NCBI GenBank assembly: GCA_031835245.1
Contig: JAVKOQ010000020.1
Coordinates: 277,001-341,000, forward strand
Reading direction: 5' to 3'
Origin: Balamuthia mandrillaris
Taxonomy: Eukaryota; Discosea; Longamoebia; Balamuthiidae
DNA: 64,000 bases
Shown here: one piece after another, positions 38,366 to 51,000 of the stretch
How the letters are laid out: each line of letters starts with the position of its first letter
Position numbering within the stretch: the stretch's first letter is position 1
The notes under the pieces: generated by a model
Told to the model about the DNA's origin: nothing
What the model saw: the letters and a program-made list of their open reading frames with translations, nothing else
Databases searched by the model: none
Position numbers and translations under genes: made by a program

Positions 38366-40330
38366 CTGTAATTCCACACCCTTTACCTCTTTACAGGAGG
38401 AGATCTTCGCCGGTATCTCAAAGATAGGGCTTTGGAGATGACCTGGAAGTTGCGAGTACAGGTTGCTTGCGATGTGGCTAAGGCCATGGCCTTCCTTCAC
38501 TCCAAACGGATCATGCACAGAGACTTGAAGAGCAAAAACTTGTTGGTATGTGTTTTTAAACTCTTTAGCAGAACACGTGGTGGCTTCAGCGTTAAAGTTG
38601 TTCTTCCTGTTTCTTTCCTTTGGTTTGTTTTCAAAGGTGGATTCAACGTGGAAGATAAAGGTCTGTGATTTCGGTTTTGCCAGAACCTTCACACCCAAGG
38701 CCAAAAAGATGTATACCCTCTGCGGCACTGAGGATTGGATGGCTCCTGAAATTATCATGGGTCTCGATTATGATGAAAGTGTAGATAGCTTTTCATACGG
38801 CATCGTCCTTTGCGAGATCATAACGAGAGAGAAAGTCTCCACTAAGCTGCAGCGATCAGCCGAAGAGGCCTTCTCCATGAACTTTGAAATGCTTGACCCC
38901 CTTATTCCTCCTGACTGCCCTCAAATCCTGAAAGAGCTCGCACTACGGTTCTCTTCCTCTCTTCTTTCTTTATTCTTCTTATTATCATTAGAGAAGTAAA
39001 TCATCTAACGCTGTCAACATTGAACAGTTGCTGCGCTTTTGAGGCCAGTGATCGTCCCGACTTTATAGAGATCATTAGGATATTGGATGACTTGGAGAAG
39101 AAGCTGCAAACAGAGGGTGCCATCACCACCAGCGGGAAAACTAAAGCCGAGCCCGAGCCGGTAACGCCGAAACCTGAAATCAAAGCACCTGAAATGACCT
39201 TGGCCAAGGCCGTTCAGAAGCAGCTTGCGGTTAAAGACTCCAAGAAAGGTAAAAAAGAACATTTTTGCTGTCCTTTCTCATTGACAACTTTCTTCGTTTA
39301 TGCTCAAGCAACTTACCCTTTTGTATCATTACTTGTTTCCATTCTTCTCCTTTTTTTTCTTGTAGAACGTACAGAAAGCTCAACACCTACCGGTTCTGCA
39401 ACACAGCGACGAACTTCTTCTTCGTCCTCCTCATCACAAAATTCAGGAGTAATGAGTCCTCCCCCGGCGAGGACCAAGTTCACTGTTTTCAAGAGATCTG
39501 CCTCTAAGAGGAAGGCTTCCTTGGCCAAGCTTCATGACGTTGGACAGCTGCAAACATTGCGTTTTGCCAACCCTGAAGCCTTTTATAGCGCCTTGGCAAA
39601 GTGTTTTTCTGCCAGATCTTTTGCTGGATGGTACCATCGGCTCTTTTTTCATTTTTTAACGATATTGCTTCTTCATTCTTGACCAAAATAACTTGGCTTT
39701 TATAAATGCTTTAAATTCAACAGGGTTCTTATTGGCTATGAGTCTATCAATACGCTGTGCTTGCAGGATTGTGGTACTACTCTTCCTGAGCTGGTTAGCC
39801 GTCTGAAAGAAGACGAGGTACTTTTTTTTTCGAGCAAAGATGCAAGAGGAAAGAAAAGTGAAACAGGATCATTGATGTTTTTAATTCTTTAACAGGTACA
39901 ATATGTGCTTATTCGAGTGGGCATCCCTCCAAATTCCTCCAAGAGAACAGCGACCACCAGAGATGTGTTCATAATGTGGACAGGCTCGGAGATGCCTGCC
40001 GTTCAAAAGGGAAAGAAGAAATCTCACGTCGGTGAAGTTAAGACCATTTTGAAGGTAAAAACCATCCCCATCATCCTCTTCCCTCAGACTTCCCTATCAT
40101 TTCGTTGATAACGCTTGTAATCGAAGCCATTCCACGCGGAGCTTACAGCCGTTGCAAAGGATAACTTCAACCTGCAAAACGTCATCAGTTCGTATACTCT
40201 GCTTTCTTCTCTCCCTCTCTCTGTCGAGTGCGTTCTCGTCAAAGTTGGAAGCGGTCCTCTAATCAGTTTATTGGAATGTATGTGAACAGGCAAATCGGAT
40301 CCGTTGTCTGGTTCTCACGTGTTGGACTGA
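37772..40330 (+). CDS. protein kinase fused to a C-terminal coactosin/ADF-H domain
   Basis: Multi-exon gene. The N-terminal kinase is TKL-like: IHYQELIFGEEIGTGSFGSV, VAIKKIAKQEEL, VCEYDSFVYLITEYVPG, IMHRDLKSKNLL, VCDFGFARTF, CGTEDWMAPEIIMG and SFSYGIVLCEIITRE. HRDLKSKN and GTEDWMAPE indicate a Ser/Thr-type catalytic loop. A Glu/Pro/Lys and Ser-rich linker follows. The C-terminal 130 residues match an ADF-homology, coactosin-type domain: VLIGYESINTLCLQDCG, LPELVSRLKEDEVQYVLIRV, DVFIMWTGSEMPAVQKGKKK, SHVGEVKTILKPFHAELTAV and GSHVLD at the end. ADF-H domains bind actin, so the kinase is probably delivered to actin filaments. The last intron splices A|GC to give SKSDPLSG and the stop at 40328-40330. 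Confidence 0.82.
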
Positions 40331-40470
40331 TCCTCTTCTTCTGTTGATGTTTGCTGTTTCTTCGTTGTGGTTTCTCCTCCAAACAACCTCTTTTGTTCGC
40401 TTTTTATTTAGTAGTCGTCGTCGTAGTAGTGCCCGCATAATAATAACAGGAAGTGTATTTTTTCTTGCCG

Positions 40471-40508
<38 letters not shown>

Positions 40509-40639
40509 TCTCCCTCTCTCCCTCTCTCCCTCTCTCTCGTGTCCTCTTGTCTCGTTTGCCCCATCGACAAGCCGCCTTTGCACTGCCAACGCAAAAAAGC
40601 AAAGGGGCACATAAGCTGGGGACGAAAAAAAACAGGAGG
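40331..40639. repeat. intergenic stretch with CT/CCCT tract
   Basis: A CT repeat that turns into CTCC units runs from about 40472 to 40540, upstream of the TMBIM start. I see no gene in this stretch. The long minus-strand Arg/Glu frame through it is a repeat artefact. Confidence 0.75.
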
Positions 40640-41563
40640 ATGTCGCAAGCGGAAGAGCATGCCACGGCGTCAGCCAAGAGAGTGGAGAAAGGCTTTGAAG
40701 ACAAGGAGGATTACGATGCGGAGATGTGCGAGCCAACAGCTGAGATAGAGGGCGGGAGAAGGGATTGCCGAGTGTTCGAGGCATACCCTCACGTAAGAAG
40801 GCTTTTCTTGAGAAAGGTTTATACCCTCCTTCTCAGCCAGATCGTGATAACAGCCTTGGTGGTGCTCGGCTACCACTTTATATTCCCAAGCCTCTCCACG
40901 GAGAACTACCAGCTGATAGCAACCCAAACCGAAGAGCAGACCACCGAACCTACAACAGGAGACCAACAGCTGGCTCTCACACCGACAGAACAGAGCCTGA
41001 TATCCTTCCTCCCTGCTGTCTTTTGGCTCAGCTTTCTTGGCGGTTTTGGCACGCTGCTGGGCTTGCAGTTGGTGCCAGGCCTGCAACAAGCCCATCCTAC
41101 GAACCTGGTGCTTCTCTACGTGTTCACGCTGTGCGAGGCCAACCTCTTGGGAGTAGCGCTGTTGCCCTTCGCCCCCGAGTTGCTGCTGAAGGCCTTCCTT
41201 ACCACCGTTTCGGTGTTCGTGGGCCTCATCCTCTACACTTTGGAGTGGACAACGGCAAAGAAAGGCCCGTCTCCCGCCACCCACCGCGACTACCACTTTT
41301 TGGGGTCGTTCCTGGTGTCGTGCCTGTGGGTGCTCCTCTTTGGTGGCTTCTTGCACGTCCTTTTGCCCGTCAACTCCTTCGTGGATACTCTTTGGACCCT
41401 GTTTGGGGCTATCGTCTTTTGTGGTTTTGTCATTGCGGACACCTACCGCCTCCACTTCCTGCTGCGACCGGACCAGCACATCATGGCCGCCATATCCCTC
41501 TACCTCGACTTTATCAACCTCTTTATTCGCATCCTTCGTCTGATGAGCAAGCGACAGCGATGA
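40640..41563 (+). CDS. TMBIM / Bax inhibitor-1 family membrane protein
   Basis: Single exon, 307 residues from the Met at 40640. Earlier Mets in the frame are poorly supported. A cytosolic acidic N-terminus (DCRVFEAYPHVRRLFLRKVY) precedes about seven membrane spans, for example LLLSQIVITALVVLGYHF, LVLLYVFTLCEANLLGVAL, FLVSCLWVLLFGGFLHVLLP and FGAIVFCGFVIADTYRLH. It ends with the family signature HIMAAISLYLDFINLFIRIL. These proteins are ER, Golgi or plasma-membrane calcium-leak channels that modulate cell death. The DTYRLHFLLRPDQHIMAAISL segment is the lifeguard-type variant of the conserved DTQ motif. A loop with several Thr/Glu residues between spans 1 and 2 is longer than usual. Confidence 0.87.
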   Translation: MSQAEEHATASAKRVEKGFEDKEDYDAEMCEPTAEIEGGRRDCRVFEAYPHVRRLFLRKVYTLLLSQIVITALVVLGYHFIFPSLSTENYQLIATQTEEQTTEPTTGDQQLALTPTEQSLISFLPAVFWLSFLGGFGTLLGLQLVPGLQQAHPTNLVLLYVFTLCEANLLGVALLPFAPELLLKAFLTTVSVFVGLILYTLEWTTAKKGPSPATHRDYHFLGSFLVSCLWVLLFGGFLHVLLPVNSFVDTLWTLFGAIVFCGFVIADTYRLHFLLRPDQHIMAAISLYLDFINLFIRILRLMSKRQR

Positions 41564-41681
41564 ACGCCTCTCCCTCTCCCCTCTCCCCTCTCTGTCTCTT
41601 CTGCTGTATCAACTTGTGTTTGCTCAGGTAAAATATTGATTTAGGCCGTTTGTAAACGTTGTCAACATTGTAGGGGTCTTT

Positions 41682-44600
41682 TTAGAGCCAAGGAGCCCAC
41701 CCTGGAAACATTTCGCAGAGGCGGTTGGGGTCGCGCGCCTCTGCGATGAGTTGCTTCACTTGGCCTTCCACGCTAAGCGCCTCCCCATACTCATAGCCCT
41801 GCAACTTCGCTTTCAGTCGCAACAACGCCCGCTCCGCCTCTTTGTTACCTCTCTTACCGGCTGTAGCTCCTCCTCCACCGCCAGATGTGGAAGAGGAGGT
41901 GCTCGCGCCAGCGTCGCCAGCAACACCTCCACTAGGCGAGTCACTTAGGTTTTCGTCCTTGTTTGCAGCGTCTTCTGCAGCACCTTCAATATCCTCCAAG
42001 AGGCCCCGCTGTAACTGTAGGGCACGAATAGGGGAGAGAGCCCACTTGAACAGCGGATCGTGAATGAAGACCTCCACTATTGTTAGCAGGAACTCGTGAG
42101 ATGCGCGCAGCACTTTCATGGTCTCCTCGGAACAGCGCCGGAATACGCCTTCACAACCAGTAACGCCCATTCCGTCCACTATGTCTCTCGTCAAGCGGAA
42201 GGGCACCACTTCTGGCGTGCGAAGAGTCTTGCCCTGCTCAAATGCAACACCCAGATCAATGTGCACTACTTCTGCTGTGCTCTCGTCTATCAATATGTTT
42301 TGAGAGTGCCGGTCGCCAAGACCAACCACATAACCTACATTCCATTCGACACCAACGTCAGTTTTGTACATAAAAAGCAGGGGCAGAATAGAGAACCCAC
42401 TTACCCACGATGGATGATGTTGCAACAGATCTCACATAATTCAATCTTTTCTCGAACCAAAGGGCTGGCTCTGGGTATTTGTCCAAGAAGAAATGATGGA
42501 AAACAGGTTTAAACCGGTTCATGATGGAGTCAAAGACACGTCGTTTATCGCGGCCTGTGGCCTGTGATAACTCTTTTCTCGCATCTTTTGATAGCATGTC
42601 ATTGGGCCTGTACTTCACGTGTGCACAGTGATATGGCGTCCTATCATTTTTGAGTGAACAAATGAGACCAGTGCCACCCACATAAGGGAAAGAGAGAGAG
42701 AGAGCACGAACTTAATAGAGCCAATGAGGTACTGGCCAAGCGGAATAGTATTCTGAACCCACTCCAATATGCCAGCACATGGAGTTAGCGGGATAACTTT
42801 GTAAGTTCTGACGCGAAGCCTTCTTCGGTGGGTTTCCATGTTTTGGTTAAGAAGGGTATTCACCATGTGGAACATCTGTTGCATGACTTGGTCTTGACGC
42901 AAGTCGTCGTTGCCCTTTACTAATTGCTTATAAAAATATCCATCACTTCCTATACATTCCACAATCTTCGGAAGGTTAAGCCCTCCAGCCAGAGTGAACG
43001 TTGGCACAAATTTTCTCACGTGAGGTATTGACTGTGAGATTTAGTGAGAATGGAGAGAGAAAGAGAGACAGAGAATCAAGAGCGTACGTCGTAGTCGCCA
43101 TCAGGTTGGACGGGAACGCTCATAGTAGGTATTGGTACATCTGACATCTCCCGTATTCGTTTTATGCTCGTGCTGAGGGCTAAAGGTGTCGTTACATGTT
43201 TATCTTTGGAAACGTCCAGAAACGCAAGTTCGATATAGGCATCTATAAGAGCGCTCATGGACTCAATTAGCTGTTTGTGCTTGGTCTGCCGCAATCGGTG
43301 AAGCAGTTCTAAGAATAAGCAGAGCTAATGTTAGACACTGAGATCAAACACGTAGTAGCAAGAAAGAGCACCTACGTTTTGCGGCGTTGACCTTATCTTC
43401 GTCAACAACATAGCGGCCCTTGCCACGTGATGCTTGAACCTTGTCTCCGTGGCTCATGGCAAAAATTTGCCACAAAACATGATGTGGATAATATGTGGCG
43501 GTGGTTTCCAATACGGTGTTCACCACGTTTTGGAAGGTGTATTTTACTTCGTCATTTTCGTTTGCTTCTTCTTCTTCTTCTTCGTCACTGATAACAACGA
43601 TAGAAGCTTTGCCTCTTGATTTCTTCCTTCTTGTGCTACCTCGACCCGAACTTCTTCGAGAGGATGAAGCTGCAGTGGCAACTACAGAGTTTCCGCCCAT
43701 CGATTCTTTTCCTAATACCAAAAACAAAGAATAAGAGGTCTGCTCAAAAAAGGGGCAATGAGGAATGGAAATGCTAACCAGAAGCAGCAACACTTATGCG
43801 GGAAGCAATTTGGTAGATAAGGGGCAAGAATTTTTTGGAGTTTAGGTCGGAGGTTTCGACCGCTTTTCCTATCAACTTGTTGATGTGTAGATCTTGGGAA
43901 TTATTGAACCATAGAGAGCATAACCTAAACATAACGCGAACGTCATAGACATCTATGTCTCCTGTAATCACGCACTGAAGATAGTTGTCCACTGCGTTAT
44001 GTAGAAGCATATCTCTATCTGTTAACAGGCCAATCATGCGGTAATGGAAGCCAAATCTAATTAGATTTTTTTCCTGTATATGTTCGCAGAATATGTAGGT
44101 ACCTGTTTCTAGTCTTTTGTTTTCTTGTTTGTCAATGTCACATTGCCGTTCCAGTAATATGATATGACGTTTGAGCTCTTTGTCATTTGGACGAGTTTTG
44201 GCGAGAGCAAGACACTGCTTGAGCTCCCGTTCTTTGTGTTGTCTTAGCTTTTGAGAATTAGCCCATTCGGATGACCTTATTTTTTCTGCAAGGTGTGTAT
44301 ATAACGAGTCTGCATAACGGGCTAATGTAAAATATGCCTTACACACGTTTCCTGCATTTCATTTAAGTTAGTGAAAGCGAAGAGGAAGAGAAAGGAAAGA
44401 GGGAGAGGGAGAGGGAGAGCCAACAATAAACATACCACCACATTGATTGTAAAGCGCAACAGCCTTTTGTAGATATTCTTCGATGATAGTGCTAGAGTTT
44501 TCAGAACGTGTCTTGGCTAACCACTTTCCAGTACAATATATTACGTCTGCATACAGTCTCCTTTGATCATTACTGCTGCCCTCTTCACCACAGCCTTCGT

Positions 44601-47600
44601 TTTGTTGCGCCAATGCCTTAAGTAAGGTTTTGCCAACGCTGAGGGCTTTGTCAGGCTCTCCTTGTGCCCACAATATTTTTGCTTCTTCCAATTTCCAAGA
44701 AAGGTCAAGACTGCCTTGCTTTTGGTTCTGTTTCAACTGATTTGATTTCTTGGTTAATAACCAAATTGGTTGACCAGCATGAAAGAGAGAGGAACCTGGT
44801 AGATGGCATTCGATGCAACCTGGAAGCAATTCGAACTTCTCGCTAGAGCAGCGAAGGCTATGAAATGCTTGGGTAGATACTCCTCCCGTTCAAGAATTTT
44901 GAGTAGAACACCTCCCAAAGTCAAAAGGGGCTCTATCAAATCGAAACTGTTATGCATGAGAGACAGACGCTCTTTCCAGCCATCGGTAAGGCTTTGAATC
45001 TGCGATACACTCGGTACTGTTCGTTGGGGCAACCCTCCGCTGGACCTGTGGTCTAGTACTATGGCAAGATTGGCATTAAAATGGAAGAAAAGGAAAGAAG
45101 CAAGAAAGCAAACCTTTATGCAGACCTCCAGAAGGTACGACTGCGCCATCAGCGGGTATGGAAGGTGAGAACATCTGTGGCCCAAGTCGAAAAGTAGAGA
45201 TGGCCGATCCACCATCTGTATGCTCCAGTTGCGAAAGCTCTGCGATACCAGAAGGGGACACTGGTTGCTGGGTTAGTTGGATACCTGCATCAGGCTGCCA
45301 TCGTAGAAACCAAGCGTTTTCTATCTCGCTCAAGAACTGGAGCTTTGCCAACACGGGATAAACGCTTTTGGTGCTTTCCAGCGATGTTGAACCAATCGTT
45401 TTGACAAGCTCCAGCCTTGTTTTCTTTAGATTTTTCCAAAAGGCTGTTCTGTCTCCGTCGTTTAGCGCTTTCAAGCAGTTGTACGCTCCCATATGAAAGT
45501 GGGCACTCTTTTCCTGCACGCTTGCCGCGTTCCACAATAACGAAGCCACATGCGAATTGGCGGCCTCGCCAGAAATCGGAGAGGTTGACGCAGAGGACAA
45601 TGTATCATCAGAAAAGCTGACCATCGACTGTTTGACCCAGGGGTCGAGCTGCCATTTGCAACTTCGCCACGCAGACTCGTATTGAAACTCGGAAAGAGCG
45701 GGGAAAGCATGTGGATACTTTGTGGCAAAACCTGCCAAGTGTAATTCAGCCAAGTGATGATGGCCCAGATGCTCCAAGCTCGATATAAGACCTGTGTAAG
45801 CATTATGTCAATCGCTTAATCTATCAAACTTATGGGGAAGAGGATAACCTTGACTCAGAGCCAAATGTAATTGGCTATTGGAAGCATTTGGTGAAAGGTG
45901 TTGTAGCATCATATCATACGCGCCTACAGTTTTGTCCCACAGTCGCTCATGCTCGTATGTGCGTATGCGCGAATGAATGCTGAATTCCACGTTCAGCAAC
46001 AGAAACATCATGCAGAGAGCGGAGAGAGCAGAGAAAGGAGGACGAAAGCAACCTGTGATCTCTTTGTAGACCATAGATACCGTCAGGTTCGTTGATATTA
46101 CAATAAATTTCAAGCAGCAGTTGTTGGTGTAGCGGCACGCTTCCTTGTTCGTTGTCATAAATGGTCTGCTCGTTCCCTGTGTCATCATCAGGTGAGGACA
46201 ATTCAAGCGATCCAAATTTCCGTTCACACCATAACTCCACATAAAGGAGAGAGGTAAGATAGGCGGAGCACCTGCATGGTTCATTGTTGGTTTTTGTTAC
46301 CAATGCATCAGAAAAAGGTACCTCTGTGCCGCTCTTGCTATCTCCAAAAATGTGAAATCTTTCCAAAACGAATTTTTCCAAAAAGGCTGTCTTTCGTTGA
46401 TTACAGCCCTTGACGCTGCTTTGGAACGCGATCGGGAACTGCGTTGATTACCCGAGTAAGTTTTTGCACCCTCAGCTGCTTCGCTGTAAAATATGAATTG
46501 TTTTCTCAAAAAGTTGAGCGAACCCAGAATGAGTTGCATGGATTGCACGTTATGATTGTCCTCGGACAAAAGGTACTTGCGTATGCGTTCCGAAAGATAG
46601 AGATTGTACTGCTCTCTGCTGCTAGCTTTAGCCGCACTCTCTTTTCCAGATGAAGAGTTTGACGAAGATGACGAGGAAGACGCTGAATCGTGAAAGACGA
46701 TATGTAGAAGCAAGTAAGGGAACAAAAACTCGGCAAATTCAGGTTTTTTGAGGCACATGGGTCCACACAGGCGAAAGACCCTGTCTCGCGCAACAGTGGC
46801 GGTCAGTGAGTAGGTCAATCTGCAAACCCATCGGTCGTAGTTTTGGTTGGTGAGAAACCAAAGATCTTCGCTGCTCAACGATACTTCAGGAAGAGGGTCA
46901 GGGAAGAGAGGAACCTATAAGGCAATCTCGTGATTAGCGAGGGTTCAATGCAAGAACCTACCAACCCACCAAAACACATACGTCTTTCAAAGCCTTTGAA
47001 GACCGATACGGTTCAAGTTCGGCTTTGATATAGGTAGGGAGTACTTCCCAGGCTGCTTTTCCGGAACCCGTAGCGAGAATAGACTTTAGACAAAAGCTCG
47101 CAGTTCTCACAACAGAAACATCTGCATCGGTCAAGTATGAGTTCAAATATTCCAATATGCGCACCTAAAAGTTCGGGAAATTATGCCAGAGAAAAGAGTG
47201 AGAAGGGAGATAAGAAAAGTAGAAGAGAGGCAATTTAAAGGCAAAACTCATAACCTTAGCGTTGTGAAACTGCTCCTCATTGTAGACAGGTTCTTTTGCT
47301 TGAGTGTCATGACCGTGCCGATCGTTTTGCCCAGCAAAGGAAAAGGAAATAGCGTACGGATCCACAGCGCCAAGCTCCCCAAGACACTCTCCTGCCATTT
47401 GCCTCACAGTATCATCGCTTTGAGGCGCGCAGAGTTGTACCAGCTCCCAAATAAGGCGGGCAATCTAGTTAGTGTAAGTGAGTATTGGTGATTAGCTAAT
47501 CTGCCGTATCCGTTTTAAAAAAACACTTTTAATGATAATTTGTACCAGGTTGCGATTGTCGAGCTCATAGGTTTCAGCAAGGATGGCTCCTTCTCCTTGG

Positions 47601-47985
47601 TATCCCAATGAGCGGTTTGACAAAATCTCTGGTCCGTTACCCACCGCTTGCGATAGGGTATACATGCGAGGGGTGGCTTGCGCTTCCTTAAGAAGGTAGT
47701 TGAGGGTTGCTTCCGAGTTTTTAAGTTGCTTCTTGAGATGACTTAGAGCTGCCAACTTGGTGGGTACAGACACCGAGCTTGGTGAGACTACGCTGCCGTG
47801 ATTCAGAGAAGGGGAGGAACTGGGCGTATATGGTAGCGTCTGGCTGGAAAGACTGGAGGTTGCATTCATCTTGTTTCCAGTAGTTGAACCCTTCCATACA
47901 TTCAAAAATCGCGCTATTTCCTCCACCAGATCTGTGTTGCCTCGCAGCCTGAACGAATGAAACATTAGCAGACCAAAGTAACAGC

Positions 47986-48016
<31 letters not shown>

Positions 48017-48023
48017 CAGAGAA

Positions 48024-48054
<31 letters not shown>

Positions 48055-51000
48055 GAGAGAGAGGCAGAGGTAAAACTTACTTGTAGTAGATTATGTTCAA
48101 AGGAGCAAACGCTCTGGTCTCGGGAAATGGATCCAGCGCCCGAATGGCGTCGCTGAGTTCGTCACCCTCCCCTTCTTTTAGCAGCCCCTCTGAGTCTTGA
48201 GGGGCTGAGATTAGAAAGGAAAGTGTAGACAAGACCTCTTGCTTGAGCTTGGCTTTGATATCCCTTGATCTTTTCATTGAGATACTGTCGGGTACTGAGG
48301 TGGGTGAAGAGTGAACTAAATGGATGAGAGCTGTAACGATTCCCTTCAAGTGTCCCGTCAGCCAGGATGGGGAGTGTCCAAGGGCGAGTGCCTATTTTTG
48401 GTGGTTCTGAATATTAGACTGTTGAAGGGATGAAGAGAACACCAAGGAGAGTCCCCACCAGAGTATTACGGAGAAGTTTACAAGCATCAATATGAAGCTC
48501 TGATAGAAGCTCAGAGGACAGGACGCGCAAAAGCGTGTGGATGACATCCCTAAGAATGGACGGACGGCAAATTTCTGCTCCAAGCAGCTGTATCACATAT
48601 TGAAGTTCGCCAAAGATGCGCTTCTTTTCCTATTGTTTTGCAAAACAATACTTTGGTTAGCAAGCAAGACATCATTACCATGGCGGGGATCACAAACGTT
48701 GCTTCGGTGGGAATAAGCCAGCTGTTCGTTCAAGTGCAGCAATATTTTCTGCACACGATCTGCTGTTTTAAAGAAGAGTTCCACAGCGGTAAGCTTGTAT
48801 CCGTTGGCGAGGTGGTCGAAGACCGCAGAAATAGTTTTTTCTGAGTATAGAGGAGGACGTATGTAAAAGTTCTGGCCATGCGCACCAGCAGCACTCTCAC
48901 CATTTTCTTGTAGTCCTTCTTCTTGGCCTCGAGCACTTCCGTGTGGTTCCGGCCATCGAATGAGGTCCAGCAGGTGAATGATGATGTCGTCTAGGCGAAC
49001 AGGTATGAGGGCGTTCATTTGCTCTGGACTGACGAATTCCTCCATGAACTGCTCACAAATCCGTACGCCTAGATCTTTGTAGCTTTCTTCTTCATGGTCC
49101 GCTTTTTCGTGGCTGTCCGTTTTGCATGCCCTCTTTCCCTTGGCATAGTAAAGCGGAAACGTGTGTGCAAATATAGCTGCGAAGTGCTCTTTGACCAACG
49201 TTTGAAGGTATTCAGCGCTTGATTCTTTGTCGGCGTTGTGGCCAGTTGTATCCGCAGTGTCACGGCATAGCAATGAAGCAACAAATAGCATATTGTCCTT
49301 GTCCATCAGGAACACAAGCTTGGGGAGCAGAAGGCCTACATATTGCTTCAGAAATTCAACGAGGTTGACACTGCCACAAAGGTCGATCGGGAAGGATTGC
49401 AACTTGAGTTTCTTGGATACCCACTGCCCCAGAAGAAAGCTGAGATGGTCCTCTACAAAAGCCTTTGAAGAGAGATATCCCAACCGACTAGCCATGCTAT
49501 CAATAACAAATGAGATCAAGCTTTGCATGCGAGTAGTATAGCCTCCTGTGAAGGAAGACTGTTACAACAAAAATATACAGAGGATATGAAATAAATACGA
49601 AGATACCATGTTCGGTTGCTGCGGTCTTGGACGCCAATTTACAAAGTTCCAACAGTATCTTCTCTTCGTTGACGGAAGGGACACAAGCAATTTCACCCAA
49701 TGTCAAAAGGGCTGTTACTTTCTCTTCTTCTGATTTATCTATAGAAGAACACGGGTAGGGTTAGAGAGAAACAAAACTGTAAACAGGGAAAGCTTTCACC
49801 TTGATCAGAGGGAATGGGCAAAAGTAAACGGCTAATATCATGGTAGATTTGCCTTTGGTCTGAAAATAGATCAAAGAAGATGGTAATAGCAGAGCTCATG
49901 TACTTTCGTAGACGGTAGTTGGGGTCCGACAAAAGTTTAAGGAAGATTTCGGGAAGTACGCTGAACCATTCCTCCACAAAAAGCTTATCCTCTCCATCCA
50001 TAAAGGCAACCCAAGATATGTCAACAGGAAGAAAGGCCCTCACACATTTAGCAAAAGTAATTCGAGTACTCCAGTGGAGCTGCTTTGATTTCCATAACTG
50101 GTCGAATATGTTGAGCTGCGCGACACATATTTTCAATAGGTACTCTCTCTCTTTGCAATTATCTTCTTGTAATTGCTTTAAGTGAATTTCATCCTCCCGT
50201 GCGGGTTTGTCTTCAGCCTGCAGGGGGAAGGTTAAGAAATAAGTTTAACACACATAACACAAAAAGTTACTTACACGTGGAGGCTGCATGTGAAGCATTA
50301 GAAGATTTTGTTTCTCATCTACAAAGGAGGCTACTGCTTGGAGTATCCGCAAAATGCCTTTCCGTGCCAATTCTGTGCCTGATATTTCTGGTACCACCAA
50401 GAGCTCATTTGTGCCTTCTAAGATGGTGCGGACAAGCTGCAAGTTTGCTGAAGCTGCAGTGGCTTTGGCGATCTCGATAGACGTCTGCGTTGGGGATGAT
50501 GAAAAAGGAGCGTTGGGTTCCGGTTGTGGTTCAATTGGTGTCGTGTATTCCAAGAAGCTAAGGAGGCTGAGGTGATGGAATATCTCAAACTTGATGTTAA
50601 CGTTGCTAGACACGCGCAAGACATCTCGAAGAACACTGGCCACTCTCTCAGATTCATCAACAAGATTATGGTCGTCACGCGCGTGCTGTACTTGCTCTGT
50701 GGTGCGTTGTCCATTTTTCTCTTTGGATGCTATTGTACCAGCAATAAAACAGCACAAGAAGATGCACTCATCACAAAAGCCCGTTGTTGGCCAAGCTGGA
50801 ACCGGTACGTTTTCTGATAAGAGACAAGAGTTTTTAGATTGTTAAGGCAGCCACTCCTGGCTATTGAATAATTTGTAACTTACTGCTATCCTTACTGGCG
50901 ACATCATCCATCGGCTCAGTTTCGTGCTCAGGGTTGCGAGCATGCAAACCAGCTTCATGGTCCTTCGTTGGGGGTGACGGCATCTCCATTAAATCCAAAT

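Noticed and set aside
40670-41479. Minus-strand and alternative plus-strand frames over the TMBIM gene
   Set aside because: They are shadows of the coding strand. The plus-strand frame at 40640-41563 has clear membrane spans and the family signature.
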